Of a stretch of 64,000 nucleotides of DNA, positions 32,035-43,675 are shown in pieces. The first letter of the stretch is position 1. Each line of letters begins with the position of its first letter. Position numbers and translations under genes: made by a program. The notes beneath the pieces are model-generated. The model was not told the origin of the DNA. It ran no database searches and saw nothing but the letters and a program-made list of their open reading frames with translations. Source of the stretch: Fragum whitleyi (lineage: Eukaryota; Mollusca; Bivalvia; Cardiida; Cardiidae); NCBI GenBank assembly GCA_948146395.1, contig OX411555.1, forward strand, positions 57,598,187 to 57,662,186, given 5' to 3'.

Positions 32035-32504
32035 GTTAGTTTAATGAATAACCCTGATGACGTAATTATCCAATAAGTTCGAAATAAAATAAATAAAAAA
32101 CATAATTTTTGTCATCTTTTTTAAAAATGAACAATTTAATTGAGAAAACTTCACTAAGAACAAAGTCAAGACTGCTTTATAAATTAAACCACCTGATAAA
32201 ATTACTTTACTAGGATGAAAAAGAAATGCTGGGATACATAATATACACAAGATATATTTTATTGCTTGGCTAGAATAATGATAATTTGTCAGATTTATGT
32301 GTTGTTTGCTTTCGAACAGAACACAGGTTAAAAACTACACAATGCCTTTCCTCTTCGCACCATGAGAGGCATATGCTCAAATGCAAGAACCCCCTGCAGG
32401 GGAAGGTCATTGAGTTTGCCTAAGGAAATTTTCAGTCTATTTGATACTGGTCAGATATTCAGATCGATTTTCAACGGATACTTCAAATTGAGCAATTTGC
32501 ATCA

Positions 32505-33350
32505 ATGCCGCGATTGTCGGAAGTTGAGCAGGGACAAGTGTACGTCTGCATGTCACAACGTCATGTCAGGATCGGTTTATGACACTTTCTCACTTACTTA
32601 TTGCCATGTCACAGCTAGTGAAACTGCAAATAACCCTAAAGGCAGTCATTATTGCCATGTTCATCCTGACATGGTTGGAAACCACCAACGCAACAATGGC
32701 ATAAGAGCTCGATCTCCCTGTGTCAGTCTGCTGCTAACTTCTGTGTGTTGCCAATGCCGTATGGCTTGGTTACAAGCACACTCACCAAGAAATTTTTCTA
32801 TGAGGTAATGGAGACAGGTATCCTTCACCGAGGGATCCAAGTTCACACTCTACTGCTGGGACTGCGAACATTACACGGATGCATACATCATTTAACGGGA
32901 TAGATTTGGGGGTGGTTTGGTATGTGTTTGGGGCAGCATCTCCATTGATCGTGATTGACTGTAATTTAAACAATGTCATGTACAAGGAGAAATCCTCCAT
33001 CCAAATGCCGTCCCATTGGTGCAAGCACGGAACCTGATATTGCAGCAAGACAATGCCGGCCCCATGTTGTCAGAGTTTGCCAGCAATTTCTAGCCAACAG
33101 TAACATACACCCACTCAATTGGCCAGCATTCAGTCCACATTTGTCCCCAATTGAACATTTATGGGACAAACTGGATATAAGGGTAAGGAGATGTCCAAAT
33201 GCCCCGACTCATCATGTCCAGATCACACATGCCTTGCATAAAGAATGGATTAACATCCCCATGACCATGATAAATACACTGGTGAATTCCATGCATAGAT
33301 GAATCAGGGCTGCCACAGCTGCGCATGGAGGACACACAAGATACTGATAT
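32505..33350 (+). pseudogene. Decayed Tc1-like transposase
   Basis: The frame opening at 32505 reads MPRLSEVEQGQ, like the start of many Tc1 transposases. Further on are broken pieces and, at 33144-33167, SPIEHLWD, the motif around the last catalytic acidic residue of Tc1/mariner enzymes, followed by an arginine-rich LDIRVRRCPN. Frameshifts and stops (about 32580, 32807, 32898) prevent expression. Terminal repeats were not identified. It lies in intron 29, sense to the host gene. Confidence 0.82.
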
Positions 33351-33656
33351 GTCTGGCCGTGTTTTGAAAAACAAGAAGGGTCATCGTTAAAAGGGGGTAT
33401 TTTTAATCAGCATCGGAAAATGATTGAAACTTCGACAGTTGGTTCAATACAGCTGACGTTTAATACAAAAATGAATATAATAATCCAATAATATAATTTT
33501 TCCCTTAAAATAATCAATTTAGGTTACCCGGTGTTTCTTTTTTGTCCTAGTATATTTTTTGGGCATTAGTATTACACAATTACATCTAGTTTTAAGAATG
33601 CATCTTACTTAACTTGAATTAAAAAGTAAAATGTGATGGCTGACCTATAGGTCAAG

Positions 33657-33706
33657 TCTACAGCTTATTCAAGCATTAGTTATGATTAGCTGTAGTTATG
33701 ATGTTT
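33657..33706. repeat. Short hairpin, CTACAGCTT family
   Basis: CTACAGCTTATTCAAGC ... TAGCTGTAGTTATGATG; see 14445-14485. Confidence 0.5.
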
Positions 33707-33880
33707 GAGTTTCCCTGTCACTTAATTATTTGACTCTAATTGTGGAGAATAAATGACATAATGTAACATTGTAATTTCAAATCAAATGTATCATTTGATT
33801 GGTCTACCTTTTGATTGGTCTATCAATTGTTAACCGACAACTAGGTCATCTTTGTAAATTGAATCAAATTTCCAATTCAG

Positions 33881-33943
33881 AGTCGAGGTCCAGCAGACCC
33901 AAAAGACATGCTGGTGAGGACCATGATGACATGGAGACATCAG
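33881..33943 (+). CDS. Exon 30: linker with furin-type RPKR site
   Basis: Phase 1>1, 21 codons, acceptor CCAATTCAG, donor G|GTTGGA (weak). SRSSRPKRHAGEDHDDMETS; RPKR at 33895-33906 fits the R-x-K-R proprotein-convertase rule. Symmetric, so inclusion could be regulated, which would add or remove a cleavage site. Confidence 0.65.
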
Positions 33944-34029
33944 GTTGGATTGTTTGTATTTATTATAAACTAAAATAAAATAATCAGATCAATCATCCTA
34001 GAAACAAGTGTTTATCTGAAGCATTTTTT

Positions 34030-34301
34030 ATTATCGGGGGCATATTGTTTTACTCATGTCTGTCTGTATGTCTGTCCGTCTGTCTGTCCGAAAACTTAAC
34101 CCGAAAACTTAACCTTGCCAATATCTTCAAGCCTATTCAAGATACAAAGCTAATGTTTGGCATGATGATAGATCTCAATGATCCGCATCCACTGGTACCA
34201 AAGTCAAGGTCATGTGACAAGGTCAAGGTCATCTGTAAAGGTCAAATTTTGAAAAAAAATGCCGTTACGGGGGCATTCGTGTTTCACAAACACATCTTGT
34301 T
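34030..34301 (+). mobile_element. Helentron/pearl-like element P9 (short)
   Basis: TCGGGGGCATATTG, GTCTGTCTGTATGTCTGTCC, one unit with AAGGTCAAGGTCATCTG, and the end ACGGGGGCATTCGTG...CACATCTTGTT. GGGGGCAT occurs near both ends. Confidence 0.72.
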
Positions 34302-34520
34302 TCTTATTGACTGCAAGAGTTTGCTTTTCCAATATTTGGATTTACAAATATTTTTAAATTTGATAATCATCATCCTATCTCTTGTTAGACATAGCCATTG
34401 ATACCATTTGATCATTTTTAGAAATCTTAATTCCTGGAACGTAATTTTGGTTGAATTTTTTACATGGGTAGATTTCTTAATGTCAGTGAATTGATATAGG
34501 CCCTCGTTGGCCTCTTGATG

Positions 34521-34672
34521 AGGTTGTGGACCTGTTAAAGATCCGCAACATTTTGGAACACATTTTCTTTCTTGATGTTAATGGATGTTAACGAATGAAA
34601 TCATTAGGAAGCCTCAGTTAACTCTGTTCATGACATCTTAAACTATGCCGATCTTTAAGAGGTCCTCTACCT
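34521..34672. mobile_element. MITE, 916-1078 family
   Basis: AGGTTGTGGACCTGTTAAAGATC and GATCTTTAAGAGGTCCTCTACCT are inverted; centre GAATGAAATCATTAGGAAGCC. Confidence 0.65.
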
Positions 34673-34730
34673 TCAGTTAACAATGCAGTCACTTTGTTAA
34701 GCAATAACAGCCATTTTGTGTTTTCTATAG

Positions 34731-34794
34731 ATATTTCTTGTCCTGTACCAATGTGTTCTTATGAAGATGCTGAGGAATGTCTGAAAGAATGCAG
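34731..34794 (+). CDS. Exon 31: compact N-half of six-Cys repeat
   Basis: Phase 1>2, acceptor TTTTCTATAG, donor AG|GTAAGT. ISCPVPMCSYEDAEECLKEC: CSYEDAEEC is C-x7-C, and Cys3 follows after three residues. The shortest N-half seen. Confidence 0.8.
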
Positions 34795-35753
34795 GTAAGT
34801 TTAAAATAATAAGAGGATATTGGATGAGTTGTCATTTAATACCAAATTTATTAAAGGAGTCATCTTATAATTGTTAAAACAAGGCTACGCCAAGTTTTTA
34901 TGCTCCCCAAAGGGAGAGCATATAGCCGGAGCTTTGTCTGTCTGTCCATCCGTCGGAAATTCTGTCCGTCTGTCCGTCCGTCCGTCTCCACCTATTTCTC
35001 CATAACCCTTGGGCCAAATCAAATGAAACTTGCCATGTCAACTTCCTATGATATAGTGTTGATGCATCTGTGACGGTTTTTAGAATTGAAGCCTTGTCAT
35101 TGGAAAAGGGGACTTAGGGTAAAAAACAGTTTTTCTCAAATTTTTCCTAGTCTAATGGTCAGAATTTAATAAAATTTCATATTTGAGTAGCAAATCGGAT
35201 GTCCTTTACTATAAACAAATTGAAATTTACGTAAAAAAAATAAATCATGGAAAAAAGGGGCTTAATGTTTGTTACCTTTACCTTAGTGTGTGAAATACAG
35301 TTATTCTTTCATTTCTCCTAGTCTTATGTTCAGAATTTGATGAAATGTCACATTAGAGTAGCAAATCAGATGCCCTTTACCTTAATCATAAACTATTCGA
35401 AAATTGTGTCTAAAATTATGTCACGCAAAAATGGGGTTTAATGTTTGTTACCTTTATGTTTGCTGTATAAGATAACACCTTATTTGAGTACTTTCAATCT
35501 GACCACAGAGCATATCTCTTAAAGTATAATAGCTATCAACTTGAAACTTTATGGGTGGAGAGATCTTATGGAGGACAAGTGCAGTGCACAAGAACTACAA
35601 CTCTTGCTTGCATAATTTTGGAGTTATTGCCCTTTGTTACTTTTGATACTCAGATATTGTCTGGAGCACATCTCCTAAAGTAAAATAGCTATCAACTTGA
35701 AACTTTATGGGTGGATAGATCTCATGGAGGAGAAGTGCTATGCTCAAGAACTA

Positions 35754-37255
35754 CCGTATTTCATCCATTAATTCGGACACAATAAAATAATTATTTTTTT
35801 CATGTCCGATTTCATAGATAATTAATTAAGCACGTGTCCGAATACATAAATAAATCATCAACATCAGGGGAGGGGACTCGTTGCCGATTTCGGCAAGTAA
35901 AATAGCCGACCGTTTTGGTAGGTGTTTGACTTCCTTATTATTTAAGATTTTAAAAGACGGTGGTATTAAAATGTTAATTATTTGTTGATATTTTTTCTTT
36001 TTCAGACGGCCGGCCGATCATGGATTTCGGTTGAAGAACGCTGAATTTATTAGATTAATAATTGCCCAATAAATGATTCCCGATTCTCGGGATGTTGTTT
36101 TATTCTCTGTTTTTCAAAAATGCTTAAGTCCCGAATATCACGGGTGTTACCAAAAGATCGTAACCACATCCAAAAAGGCTCTTGTTAGGACTTTATGACA
36201 AGTAATGAAGAGAAAATTTGACGAGAAAAAAATCAAGCTTTCTTTACAATTTATAATCACGGTATCAATAATTCAAACTCAATTATAAGATTATTCAATA
36301 TCGGCTGCGTAGTTTTGGATAAAGTCCTACCTGTCGCAAATTTAATAAAATAATCCCGTTTTCCTAAATAAAATCAATCAACAGAGTCAAAGGACCGTGA
36401 CAATTTTTCCTCATTAAAGAAAGGGTTTGACATCTCATGAGGTTTAAAAGCGTGTTGGACGAATGCCAAGTCCGGAAGCTACCCGAAAATTAGCTGAACA
36501 TCTGGCGTCGGCGCCTTTGATCACCTGTTCTCCCTCTACAAAAAATAAACTGTTCCAGACGCTTTACTCAGCAACGAGAATAAATTTTTAATTTATCGGT
36601 GATTCGCCAGAAAGCATCTCGGACTTAATTTTGGATTATTGGAATAAAACATGAAGTACCGGTATTTTCTTTCTTTGGTCAAATTTTACACAAATCATTT
36701 GTATTTTTGAATGAAAAGATTACAATATTTCAGGCAAATATCAAGTTAATTTTGGTCGCCGCTATAAAATGTAAACGACGTAATTACAACAGACTGCCGT
36801 TATCAGCTTATTGTTTTGTCTCGGTTTACTTCCCGAGCTAACACTATTTAATTAGTCCGTGTGAATTTACAAACCTTTCATACCATTCGACATGCCAAAG
36901 CAATTGTTCGAACAGAGAGCCAATCGGGGAAAAGATTAGGGATTAGAGAACAATAAGTGTGGAATTTCAATCGTGCCACTGTCGGGTAATTGACCCTCTG
37001 CCAAAATGCGTGTCAATTCTCAGTTACCCTGTTATTACAAAGCCATACCTGTTAACACATACCTCCGATGATCGCCATCGATAATGGCAACGATTTTGTT
37101 GCTGCCATACTGTCAGGCCAAAAATCGGTGTCCGAAATCATAGATTAATTTCTGACGGCGTTTGTCCAAAATAAGAGGCACAAAATAAATCATTTCATGA
37201 AATAATTAATGGTGTCCGAATTCTTGGAGTGTCCGAATTAATGGATGAATTGCGG
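35754..37255. mobile_element. 1.5-kb element with 27-bp TIRs and TA target duplication
   Basis: CCGTATTTCATCCATTAATT...GGACAC at the left and its inverse GTGTCC...AATTAATGGATGAATTGCGG at the right differ at two positions. TA is present on both outer sides, and removing the element with one TA restores the host repeat AAGAACTACAA. TA duplication with such TIRs points to the Tc1/mariner/pogo group. No transposase frame; inside are TCTTTTTCAG and, 90 bp further, CCCAATAAATG, possibly remnants of a last exon with poly(A) signal. Confidence 0.85.
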
Positions 37256-37579
37256 TACAACCCTTGCTTGCTTAATATTTGAGTTATTGCCTTTTGTGAT
37301 TTTTGATACTCAGATATTGTTCTGAGCATATCTGAGCATATCTCCTAGAGTATATTAGCTGTCAACATGAATCTTTATGTATGCATAGATCTTATGGAGG
37401 AGAAGTGCAGTGCTCAAGAACTACAAGTCTTACTTGCATAATTTTGGAGTTATTGCCCTTTGTTATTTTTGATACTCAGATATTGTCTGGAGCACATCTC
37501 CTAAAGTAAAATAGCTATCAACTTGAAACTTTATGGGTGGATAGATCTCATGGAGGAGAAGTGCAATACACAAGAACTA

Positions 37580-38579
37580 CAAAGCAAAACAGTAAAATTG
37601 TAAACACGTTCATTCACAGGTCATTTGACCTGGGTAGAATAATCCGCAGAAAGCGTGAAGCCTAGATCACATGACCTGCATAATGAACTATTATTGGTCG
37701 ATAAGTTTGGGAAAACACGTATGTCACGAGGCGCTTGATGGGGAACTGACCAAAACCGCATATTACACGCAATGATGAAAAGGGATGTTATTTACAAGTA
37801 ATACCCCTCGAGAACCCCTACGTTTATTGTTTGTAAATAGGATGGCTGTCAGGTCATTATATTTACAAACGATTGGAATGTGATTTACTTATGAAAACAT
37901 GCTCTACGTCGAACGATAGGATTGTGTATTCAACAGATATTTAACCTATTAACTGACGACAAAATTCTCTGACTGGTCCAGATGAAAAGGCTGACAATAT
38001 TCAAATTCTAATTTATTCTACTTTTATTTAATATAGTTAATATCGACCCCTAGTAGAGTATCTGTTATACATGGAGTATTAGAACAATATTTTTTTAGCC
38101 GTATTATTGATGCTTGTAAAATGCAATATCCCCAGTTTCCAACCTTGTTTTTTCGTTTCTAACAAGGTCGGAAAAACGGGGATACAGCCAATATGGCAAA
38201 CAATGACATAAATCATTTCTGTTGTTTTTATTTAAGTCAAAAAGCAAGAAAAAGTGAAAAATCTGTAACACATTTGCGACCAAATAGCGGAAACACAGCT
38301 TAATTAGGCTGTGATTGCGATGTTTGGAATGCACACCAAAATATCATGAACTAAATTTCTGAAATTCCGACACCATCCGAATAATCATTTACAGTAAACA
38401 AAAGAAAAATTTACTCAATTATCTGGTTTCCCATTAGATTAACTTTAACTTCTAGATAAATTACTTTTTTTTCCTTTCATTTATCTTATCTCGATCCAAT
38501 CATAACTGTTTTTGATCTTGTCTTATATAACCATATTGTATGTTTATACCATACGTGGTTTTGAATAAAGAGTTGTATT
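37580..38579 (+). mobile_element. 1.0-kb insertion, LTR-like (uncertain)
   Basis: Interrupts the P10 unit between AGAACTAC and TACAACTCTTGC, repeating TAC. No inverted ends. Its right end has CCAATCATAAC, TATATAACC and GAATAAAG within 80 bp of the border, the promoter/poly(A) order expected of a solo LTR; TG...CA ends and a 4-6 bp duplication were not found. Confidence 0.4.
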
Positions 38580-38623
38580 GTACAACTCTTGCTTGCATAT
38601 TTTTGAGTAATTACCCTTTGTCA

Positions 38624-38800
38624 TTTTTATGCCCCCGATAGGGAGGCATCATAAATTTGACTTGTCCGTCCGTCCGTCTGTCTGTCCGTCTGTCCTTCCG
38701 TCCGTCATTCCGTCCAAAAACTTTAACATTGGCCATAACTTCCTTATTACTATCAAAGCGGTGTCGGGGGCATTGTCATCTTACAGTGACAGCTCTTGTT
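38624..38800 (+). mobile_element. Helentron/pearl-like element P11, minimal 177 bp
   Basis: TTTATGCCCCCGATAGGGAGGC, GTCCGTCCGTCTGTCTGTCC, ACATTGGCCATAACTTCC, then GTGTCGGGGGCATTG and the stem ACAGTGACAG before CTCTTGTT. No tandem core, so it shows both ends of the type side by side. Confidence 0.78.
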
Positions 38801-38947
38801 AATACTTAGATTTTATAGGAGGTAATTCTCTGTTCTTCATTCTTAGCTCCATTTCATATTTTTTCCACTAGTGTAATAACAACCGTGTAATATTAAAAAT
38901 ATTCAATGGGGTTATTTCACTCCAATGCAATGTTTGTCATATTATAA

Positions 38948-39348
38948 ACAAAGATAAAGAGGATAATTATTTATTTAAGTGTAAGATCAATTAATATTTC
39001 ATTGACTAAACAGCAAAACAATATTTTCATGAGTGGCAGAGCCACAGGTGAAAATATAGCTTTTATTGTTCAGTCAATGAAAGATTACTTACTTTACCTC
39101 GTAAAACAAATGATAATTCTATTTCATTGATGCAAAAATGAGACTAAATGTGAAATTTATCTTAAAGTTAGTCATTTTGCATGTGATTGCTAAGCAACCT
39201 TCATAATGACATCACTTGGCCAAGGCTTAGATAACGTCAGAAAGGGTGAAATGAACAAGAGCGGGGTATTAGTTTTTGATAATTTCACTGGTTACATAGT
39301 GAGTTTATCAATAATTTACCCTTATATTTCAATAATCCACTGAAAAGC
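38948..39348. mobile_element. Repeat family F, 400 bp
   Basis: AAAGAGGATAATTATTTA, GAAAATATAGCTTTTATTGTTC, GTCATTTTGCATGTGATTGC and GAGCGGGGTATTAG align along the whole length with 57353-57755. End structure not recognised. Confidence 0.6.
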
Positions 39349-39686
39349 ATTATAGAAATTCTCCATCTTGAGTAGATGAACCCCTGTTCTAATTGGTCAA
39401 ATTCAGGTATATAGCTCAAGATCAAATTTTTGTTTTCACCATAAATCTTACATCCACCCATAGTTTTTAAAATGAAAATGTTCACAATCATGAATTGAAG
39501 TACCCTTTGAAAGATTTATTTAGGGTAGTAAAGTTTATACTGGAACTAGTTTCCCATGATTGGTTTGTTTGACTCTTACTATCCATAAATAGTAAAATTT
39601 CATCATGGGATTACAATCAAATTATTGTTGCTGAATCAATATAAAATAAATATACTTGCAATAGTTTTGCTTTATAATAACAGTTT

Positions 39687-39740
39687 GAGGGGTTAGAACA
39701 AAATGTTTAGGCACTCACAATAGTTTTGCACTGACACCTC
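39687..39740. mobile_element. 54-bp hairpin MITE next to exon 32
   Basis: GAGGGGTTAGAACAAAA ... TTTTGCACTGACACCTC. Family members: 44047-44120 and 48374-48423. Ends 8 bp before exon 32, so the acceptor tract GTCCACAG abuts it. Confidence 0.72.
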
Positions 39741-39748
39741 GTCCACAG

Positions 39749-39981
39749 ATCTATTGAAGTGACAGAGAGATGTTTAACGATGTCAACAGAAGGCTGTAAT
39801 CCTGTTCATAAGTATGTTATTTATAACATCCTTAAGTCTAACATGGTTCTACAGGAAGTACCAAGGGCATGCTGGGGAAATATTAGCCTGGAAACCAGCC
39901 CCAGTTATGCATCAGGGGTGTTACAGTGTATAAATGATTTCAATGAGGGGATTGAGGTAGCTTTGACTGGAAATTCAACAG
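39749..39981 (+). CDS. Exon 32: C-half of six-Cys repeat
   Basis: Phase 2>1, 78 codons, acceptor CGTCCACAG, donor G|GTTGGT (weak). CLTMSTEGC (C-x7-C), 24 residues, RAC; later VLQC. Completes the unit begun by exon 31 (AG+A, Arg). Confidence 0.83.
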
Positions 39982-40407
39982 GTTGGTTTAACCTTTACAT
40001 ACAACAAAAATTCAAACTTGAAAACAAGAACAGCATACCTTGTTTAATGGAAGCATGTTAAAGAAAAATACATAGAAAAATATTTGAATATTTCAAAGCT
40101 TCTTTGCATTTACTTAAAGTATTATAGAAATATTTAAGTGCTCATTGCAATGTTGTCAGAGCTTCAAATGAATGAGTAGGTAGGTTTCTACTAGAAATGG
40201 CAAGTGCTTTTATACTTGAGGCTAAGTTGGTATCCACACTTTTGTATTTGTACTTGCAAGACATGGGTATGTTTCACTTATGTTCATGCATTGAATTCTT
40301 GCAGGATGGCTCTTCAAGCCAAATTGATAGTAATTTGGTCACATTTCTGTAACAGTGTTAAAAACTTGCTATAGAAGCTAAATAAAGATTTTCTCTATTT
40401 TATACAG

Positions 40408-40560
40408 ATGAAGTGTCTACATGTGGTCTATTTGTCCCGCTCCTTGACTGTCTTGAGTCACAACTATCAGCTCCTGAAGTCCCTCGAGTGTTAGCCAGTA
40501 ATCTACAACATCTCATCACAGTCGCCAGTCCATCTTTAAGATTGATCTGCTCACAGTCAG
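40408..40560 (+). CDS. Exon 33: helical Cys exon
   Basis: Phase 1>1, 51 codons, acceptor TTTTATACAG, donor G|GTAAGA. STCGLFVPLLDCLESQL (C-x8-C) and RLICSQSG. Same type as exon 7: a symmetric three-Cys helical exon without internal intron. Confidence 0.82.
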
Positions 40561-40689
40561 GTAAGATAAGGAATATTGATACTCACACCTTCCAGGCAGG
40601 GGAGGATAAATTGGTCTCACCATGTTAGTCTATGGGTATGTCAATCTGTCACTTGACTGTATGTTAATTTTCCTTGCTATCAAGAACAA

Positions 40690-41304
40690 ATTAACCTGTC
40701 ATCTTTGAGTTGGGTATAATTTTTGAAAATCATTTAAGAAAGTTGCCTATTCATTTAAGGTCATGCAGGTCAAAGGTCAAGGTCAATATTGAACTTTATT
40801 TGAAAAATGTCCCTTTGCTCCAAATAGAGAACGTACTGACAAACAATCCCGAAATTAACAGTTATTGCCTAGGACTCTAGAAAGTTCCCTTTCATTTTTT
40901 GGGGTCACATAAGTTAAAGGTCAAGGTCACAATTCAACTCTGTTTGAAAGCCCCATCTATTTATTCCTATTCCACGCAATTGAGAACCATGGAACTGTAT
41001 ACACTTGTTGTAAATGAACAAAGAGATTGCTGCTGTTTCTGGATCATGAAGGTCAAAGGTGAAGGTGATATTTGAAAAATGTTCCATTCTCTTATTCAAA
41101 AGTTATCTGCCATTTAGGACCTTGAAATCTAAACAAATATTGAACAAAGAGCAAGCATGTGCTCCTCAATTATCTGTTTATGCATTTGATAAGTCAAGCT
41201 TATTAGGTATATTTTTATTGCACACACATCTCATTTTGAATGCCTATCTATAGGGATATACAAACTTTTGGTGGGCATATGTCATCAAAGTGACAATTCT
41301 TGCC
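40690..41304 (+). mobile_element. Helentron/pearl-like element P12, diverged
   Basis: Units with AGGTCAAAGGTCAAGGTC at about 40770, 40915 and 41048; the end GTGGGCATATGTCATCAAAG, TGACAATTCTTGCC is a degraded form of the common terminus. The 5' end is not clear. Confidence 0.5.
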
Positions 41305-41444
41305 TTATTCCAAGCAGGCCTTTCTATTAGAACAAAAATAGGTTACAAAAAAATTTCAGGTGTAACAAGATTTTATGGTACAATGAAAATTGGTGAATTA
41401 AATTGAAAACATAGTTTGATTTTTGACTTTGTTTTAAATTTCAG

Positions 41445-41471
41445 CGGATGAACAAAGAAGTCTCCAAGATG
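41445..41471 (+). CDS. Exon 34: 27-nt microexon
   Basis: Phase 1>1, 9 codons (DEQRSLQD with split ends), acceptor TAAATTTCAG, donor G|GTAACA. Supported only by signals and phase; being symmetric it can be omitted. Confidence 0.45.
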
Positions 41472-41842
41472 GTAACATTTTACTCTTAATAATGTTTTCA
41501 CAAAATTGCTTTGAAACAAAAAGGAGAAAAGTTTAGTGGATAATTAACTATATGCAACCAATTCATATATGCTTAAATAATAGTTTGTCAGTTATAATGT
41601 GTAGAAAAGGCACTAAATGGATTTTTTTTTCCAAAATTTGAATGTAATACAATAAAAAATTTGTTTAGCTTTGCTAACTGAATAATCAAAATGTAGCAGG
41701 CTGTTGTTATGGTTTAAAAACTGATGCATGTCTCTCTGTAGATGTGTATTTCGTTGTACAGATTATTTCAATACATAGGGTAATACTGAAAATCTTGAAA
41801 GTCATTTTCTTGAAACTGCGGAGGGGATTACAACCAAAGGTC

Positions 41843-41905
41843 CAATGGCTTAATGCAAAACGGGTATAACTACCTATATATTTACACCTGTTTAAGACTT
41901 AATAT
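41843..41905. mobile_element. Worn 'GGCTCAG' family MITE
   Basis: CAATGGCTTAATGCAAAACGGG ... CCTGTTTAAGACTTAA; a degraded form of 6821. Confidence 0.5.
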
Positions 41906-41977
41906 GTGAGATTGTACCCAATCATAGATCAGGAAGTGTGTCATTCAATCCATCCATTTCAAAACTTTTTATACCAC

Positions 41978-42219
41978 ATATGCCTGTGCTAACACTTCCA
42001 ACAATATCAAATAAGCTCAAAGCAAAGACTCTGGCCAGTCTGTGCATCCGCACAGTCTGACCAGAGTCTTCACTTTGCAAGTTGTGGATAGATAAGGTCT
42101 CATAGTATCTGTAGACAATAAGGTAAACTTCTAATTACACTATGTAACTGTCTATGCTGCTAAATGTTTGCATCCAACACAGATGTCAAATTGTTGGAAA
42201 TGTCACACACTGGCTCATC
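41978..42219. mobile_element. MITE, 'ATGAGCCTGTG' family, abutting exon 35
   Basis: Right end GGAAATGTCACACACTGGCTCAT, inner palindrome GACTCTGGCCAG / CTGACCAGAGTC; the left end is degraded. Ends 21 bp before exon 35, so the tract ATTTTTTTTTACTATTCCAG follows directly. Confidence 0.78.
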
Positions 42220-42240
42220 TATTTTTTTTTACTATTCCAG

Positions 42241-42355
42241 AAGAGAGAGGTGAATGTCATATAAATACAGCCATCAATTGTTTGAACACACACTCCTTAT
42301 TGATGCTGCTGAATCCAGCCCTAACACAGGATGTCAAAATGAAAACATGCAAAAA
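42241..42355 (+). CDS. Exon 35: N-half of six-Cys repeat
   Basis: Phase 1>2, acceptor ACTATTCCAG, donor AA|GTAAGA. ERGECHINTAINC gives C-x7-C with Ala at position 5; ends KMKTCK before a split Asn codon. Confidence 0.86.
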
Positions 42356-42674
42356 GTAAGAAACTTACTAATGTTTAATTTGACCCATTAACTCTCATTT
42401 GATATATGGGAAAATTTTCTGTTTTCATTGAAATATGAAACTACAGGTAAACCTCGTGGATATAAAAACAATTCCTTTAAATTGTGGGCAAAGAAAACAG
42501 GTTTTCGAGTTTTTTGATGCAAGCTGGTTGTACATTTTCTGGGATAGAAAGAATAATTAATTTGATTGCTTTAGAACTTGTCAATTCAGGATTCAGTAAA
42601 GATCTGCTTATCTCTAAAGAAATGAGGAAATTTTTATTCTAGATCATCCAAAATATTAATATTATCCTTTTCAG

Positions 42675-42905
42675 CATTGATATGACAAGAGAATGTTTAC
42701 AAGACAGTTTACGAAGTTGTTCAGATGGAAGGACAGAAGCAGCAATGAGTTTCTATGATATTATACAAGCTATGGGTATATTATCAGGTGTTTGTTCACC
42801 GAAACCTTTCACCTGTGAACCAGCAGAAACTCTGGAGTGTATTACAAAACTTGGTGATGTCGTCAGATCACACGGTGTTTCAACACATCAGGGGGATGTT
42901 TGTAG
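42675..42905 (+). CDS. Exon 36: C-half and next N-half of six-Cys repeats
   Basis: Phase 2>2, 77 codons, acceptor CCTTTTCAG, donor AG|GTAGGT. CLQDSLRSC, 24 residues, GVC; then CEPAETLEC (C-x7-C) and the end QGDVCR. The cleanest example of the repeat. Confidence 0.92.
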
Positions 42906-43183
42906 GTAGGTACTTTATATAATTCATTTGCTTAACCTGTTCCCTATCAATTTCACTGTTTGACACCCAATGGAGAAAACAAAAAGATACGGAAAAGTTT
43001 TTGGAAAATGAAGAAATTGCTAGTAATAAGAAATTACTTCATTTTCCACAATATTCTCTTCCCAAAAAGACAAAGATTTTAAAATTTTAATCAATTTTAA
43101 AAAATCTGCTGTAACTTCTTTGAATTTTGACTAATCTAATATTTTATTATATGGTAATGTGTCATAAACCATCTGCAGGGTGC

Positions 43184-43285
43184 ATAGCTAAGGCTCTTAT
43201 CAGAATGTGTAGATGCACAGATCGATATGGGTCATCTCTATGCATACAATCAAAATTGTTTGATTTGTCACACGCTGGCTCAAGA
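43184..43285. mobile_element. Fragment of the 'ATGAGCCTGTG' MITE family
   Basis: GGCTCTTATCAGAATGTGTAG ... TTGTCACACGCTGGCTCA matches the right portion of 21770-22013. Confidence 0.5.
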
Positions 43286-43675
43286 CATTATCATGATGTC
43301 ATTTAAAAGGGCACTAACAAACACATGCTTGGTTATTGGATTCAAAACAAGTTCATAAGCACAATTCTGTTGTATATGTGAGGGAATATTCAAGGAAAAA
43401 GTTCTGTTACTTGGTTTTCTTTGAGGCATGTCAATCTTAACCTATCTCTAGAATAAGAAAAATGATAAAGATTGCAAGGACTCCCTTAAAAACTTTTCTA
43501 TTCTAGACTTGATTTAAATCAGTGTGTTTAAAAAGAAACCTCATGACAGCAGCCATAAGAGATATCCTTGTCTTACACATATGTAGGATAATATTCTAAA
43601 TGACATCATCACGACATCATCTTAGGCATATTATCCCTGTATTTTAACCATATTAGCATTCAAAATTTGGGTTTT

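Larger units (their letters stand above)
34897..38850 (+). mobile_element. Helentron/pearl-like element P10 carrying three nested insertions
   Basis: Starts TTTATGCTCCCCAAAGGG with GTCTGTCCGTCCGTCCGTC. Units of the P2 type (CATATCTCCTAAAGT...GAGTTATTGCCCTTTG) can be followed at 35505-35753, 37256-37579, 38580-38623 and, last traces, 38801-38850. Between them sit a TA-flanked element (35754-37255), an LTR-like insertion (37580-38579) and element P11 (38624-38800). It fills most of the 4.95-kb intron 31. Confidence 0.7.

Noticed and set aside
32362..32808. 149-codon open frame as a host gene
   Set aside because: It crosses the start of the Tc1-like transposase in a different frame; the recognisable peptides (MPRLSEVEQG, SPIEHLWD) are in other frames and broken.
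38104..38334. Minus-strand open frame of 76 codons
   Set aside because: Lies in the LTR-like insertion, Lys/Asn/Phe-rich by AT content, no family resemblance.
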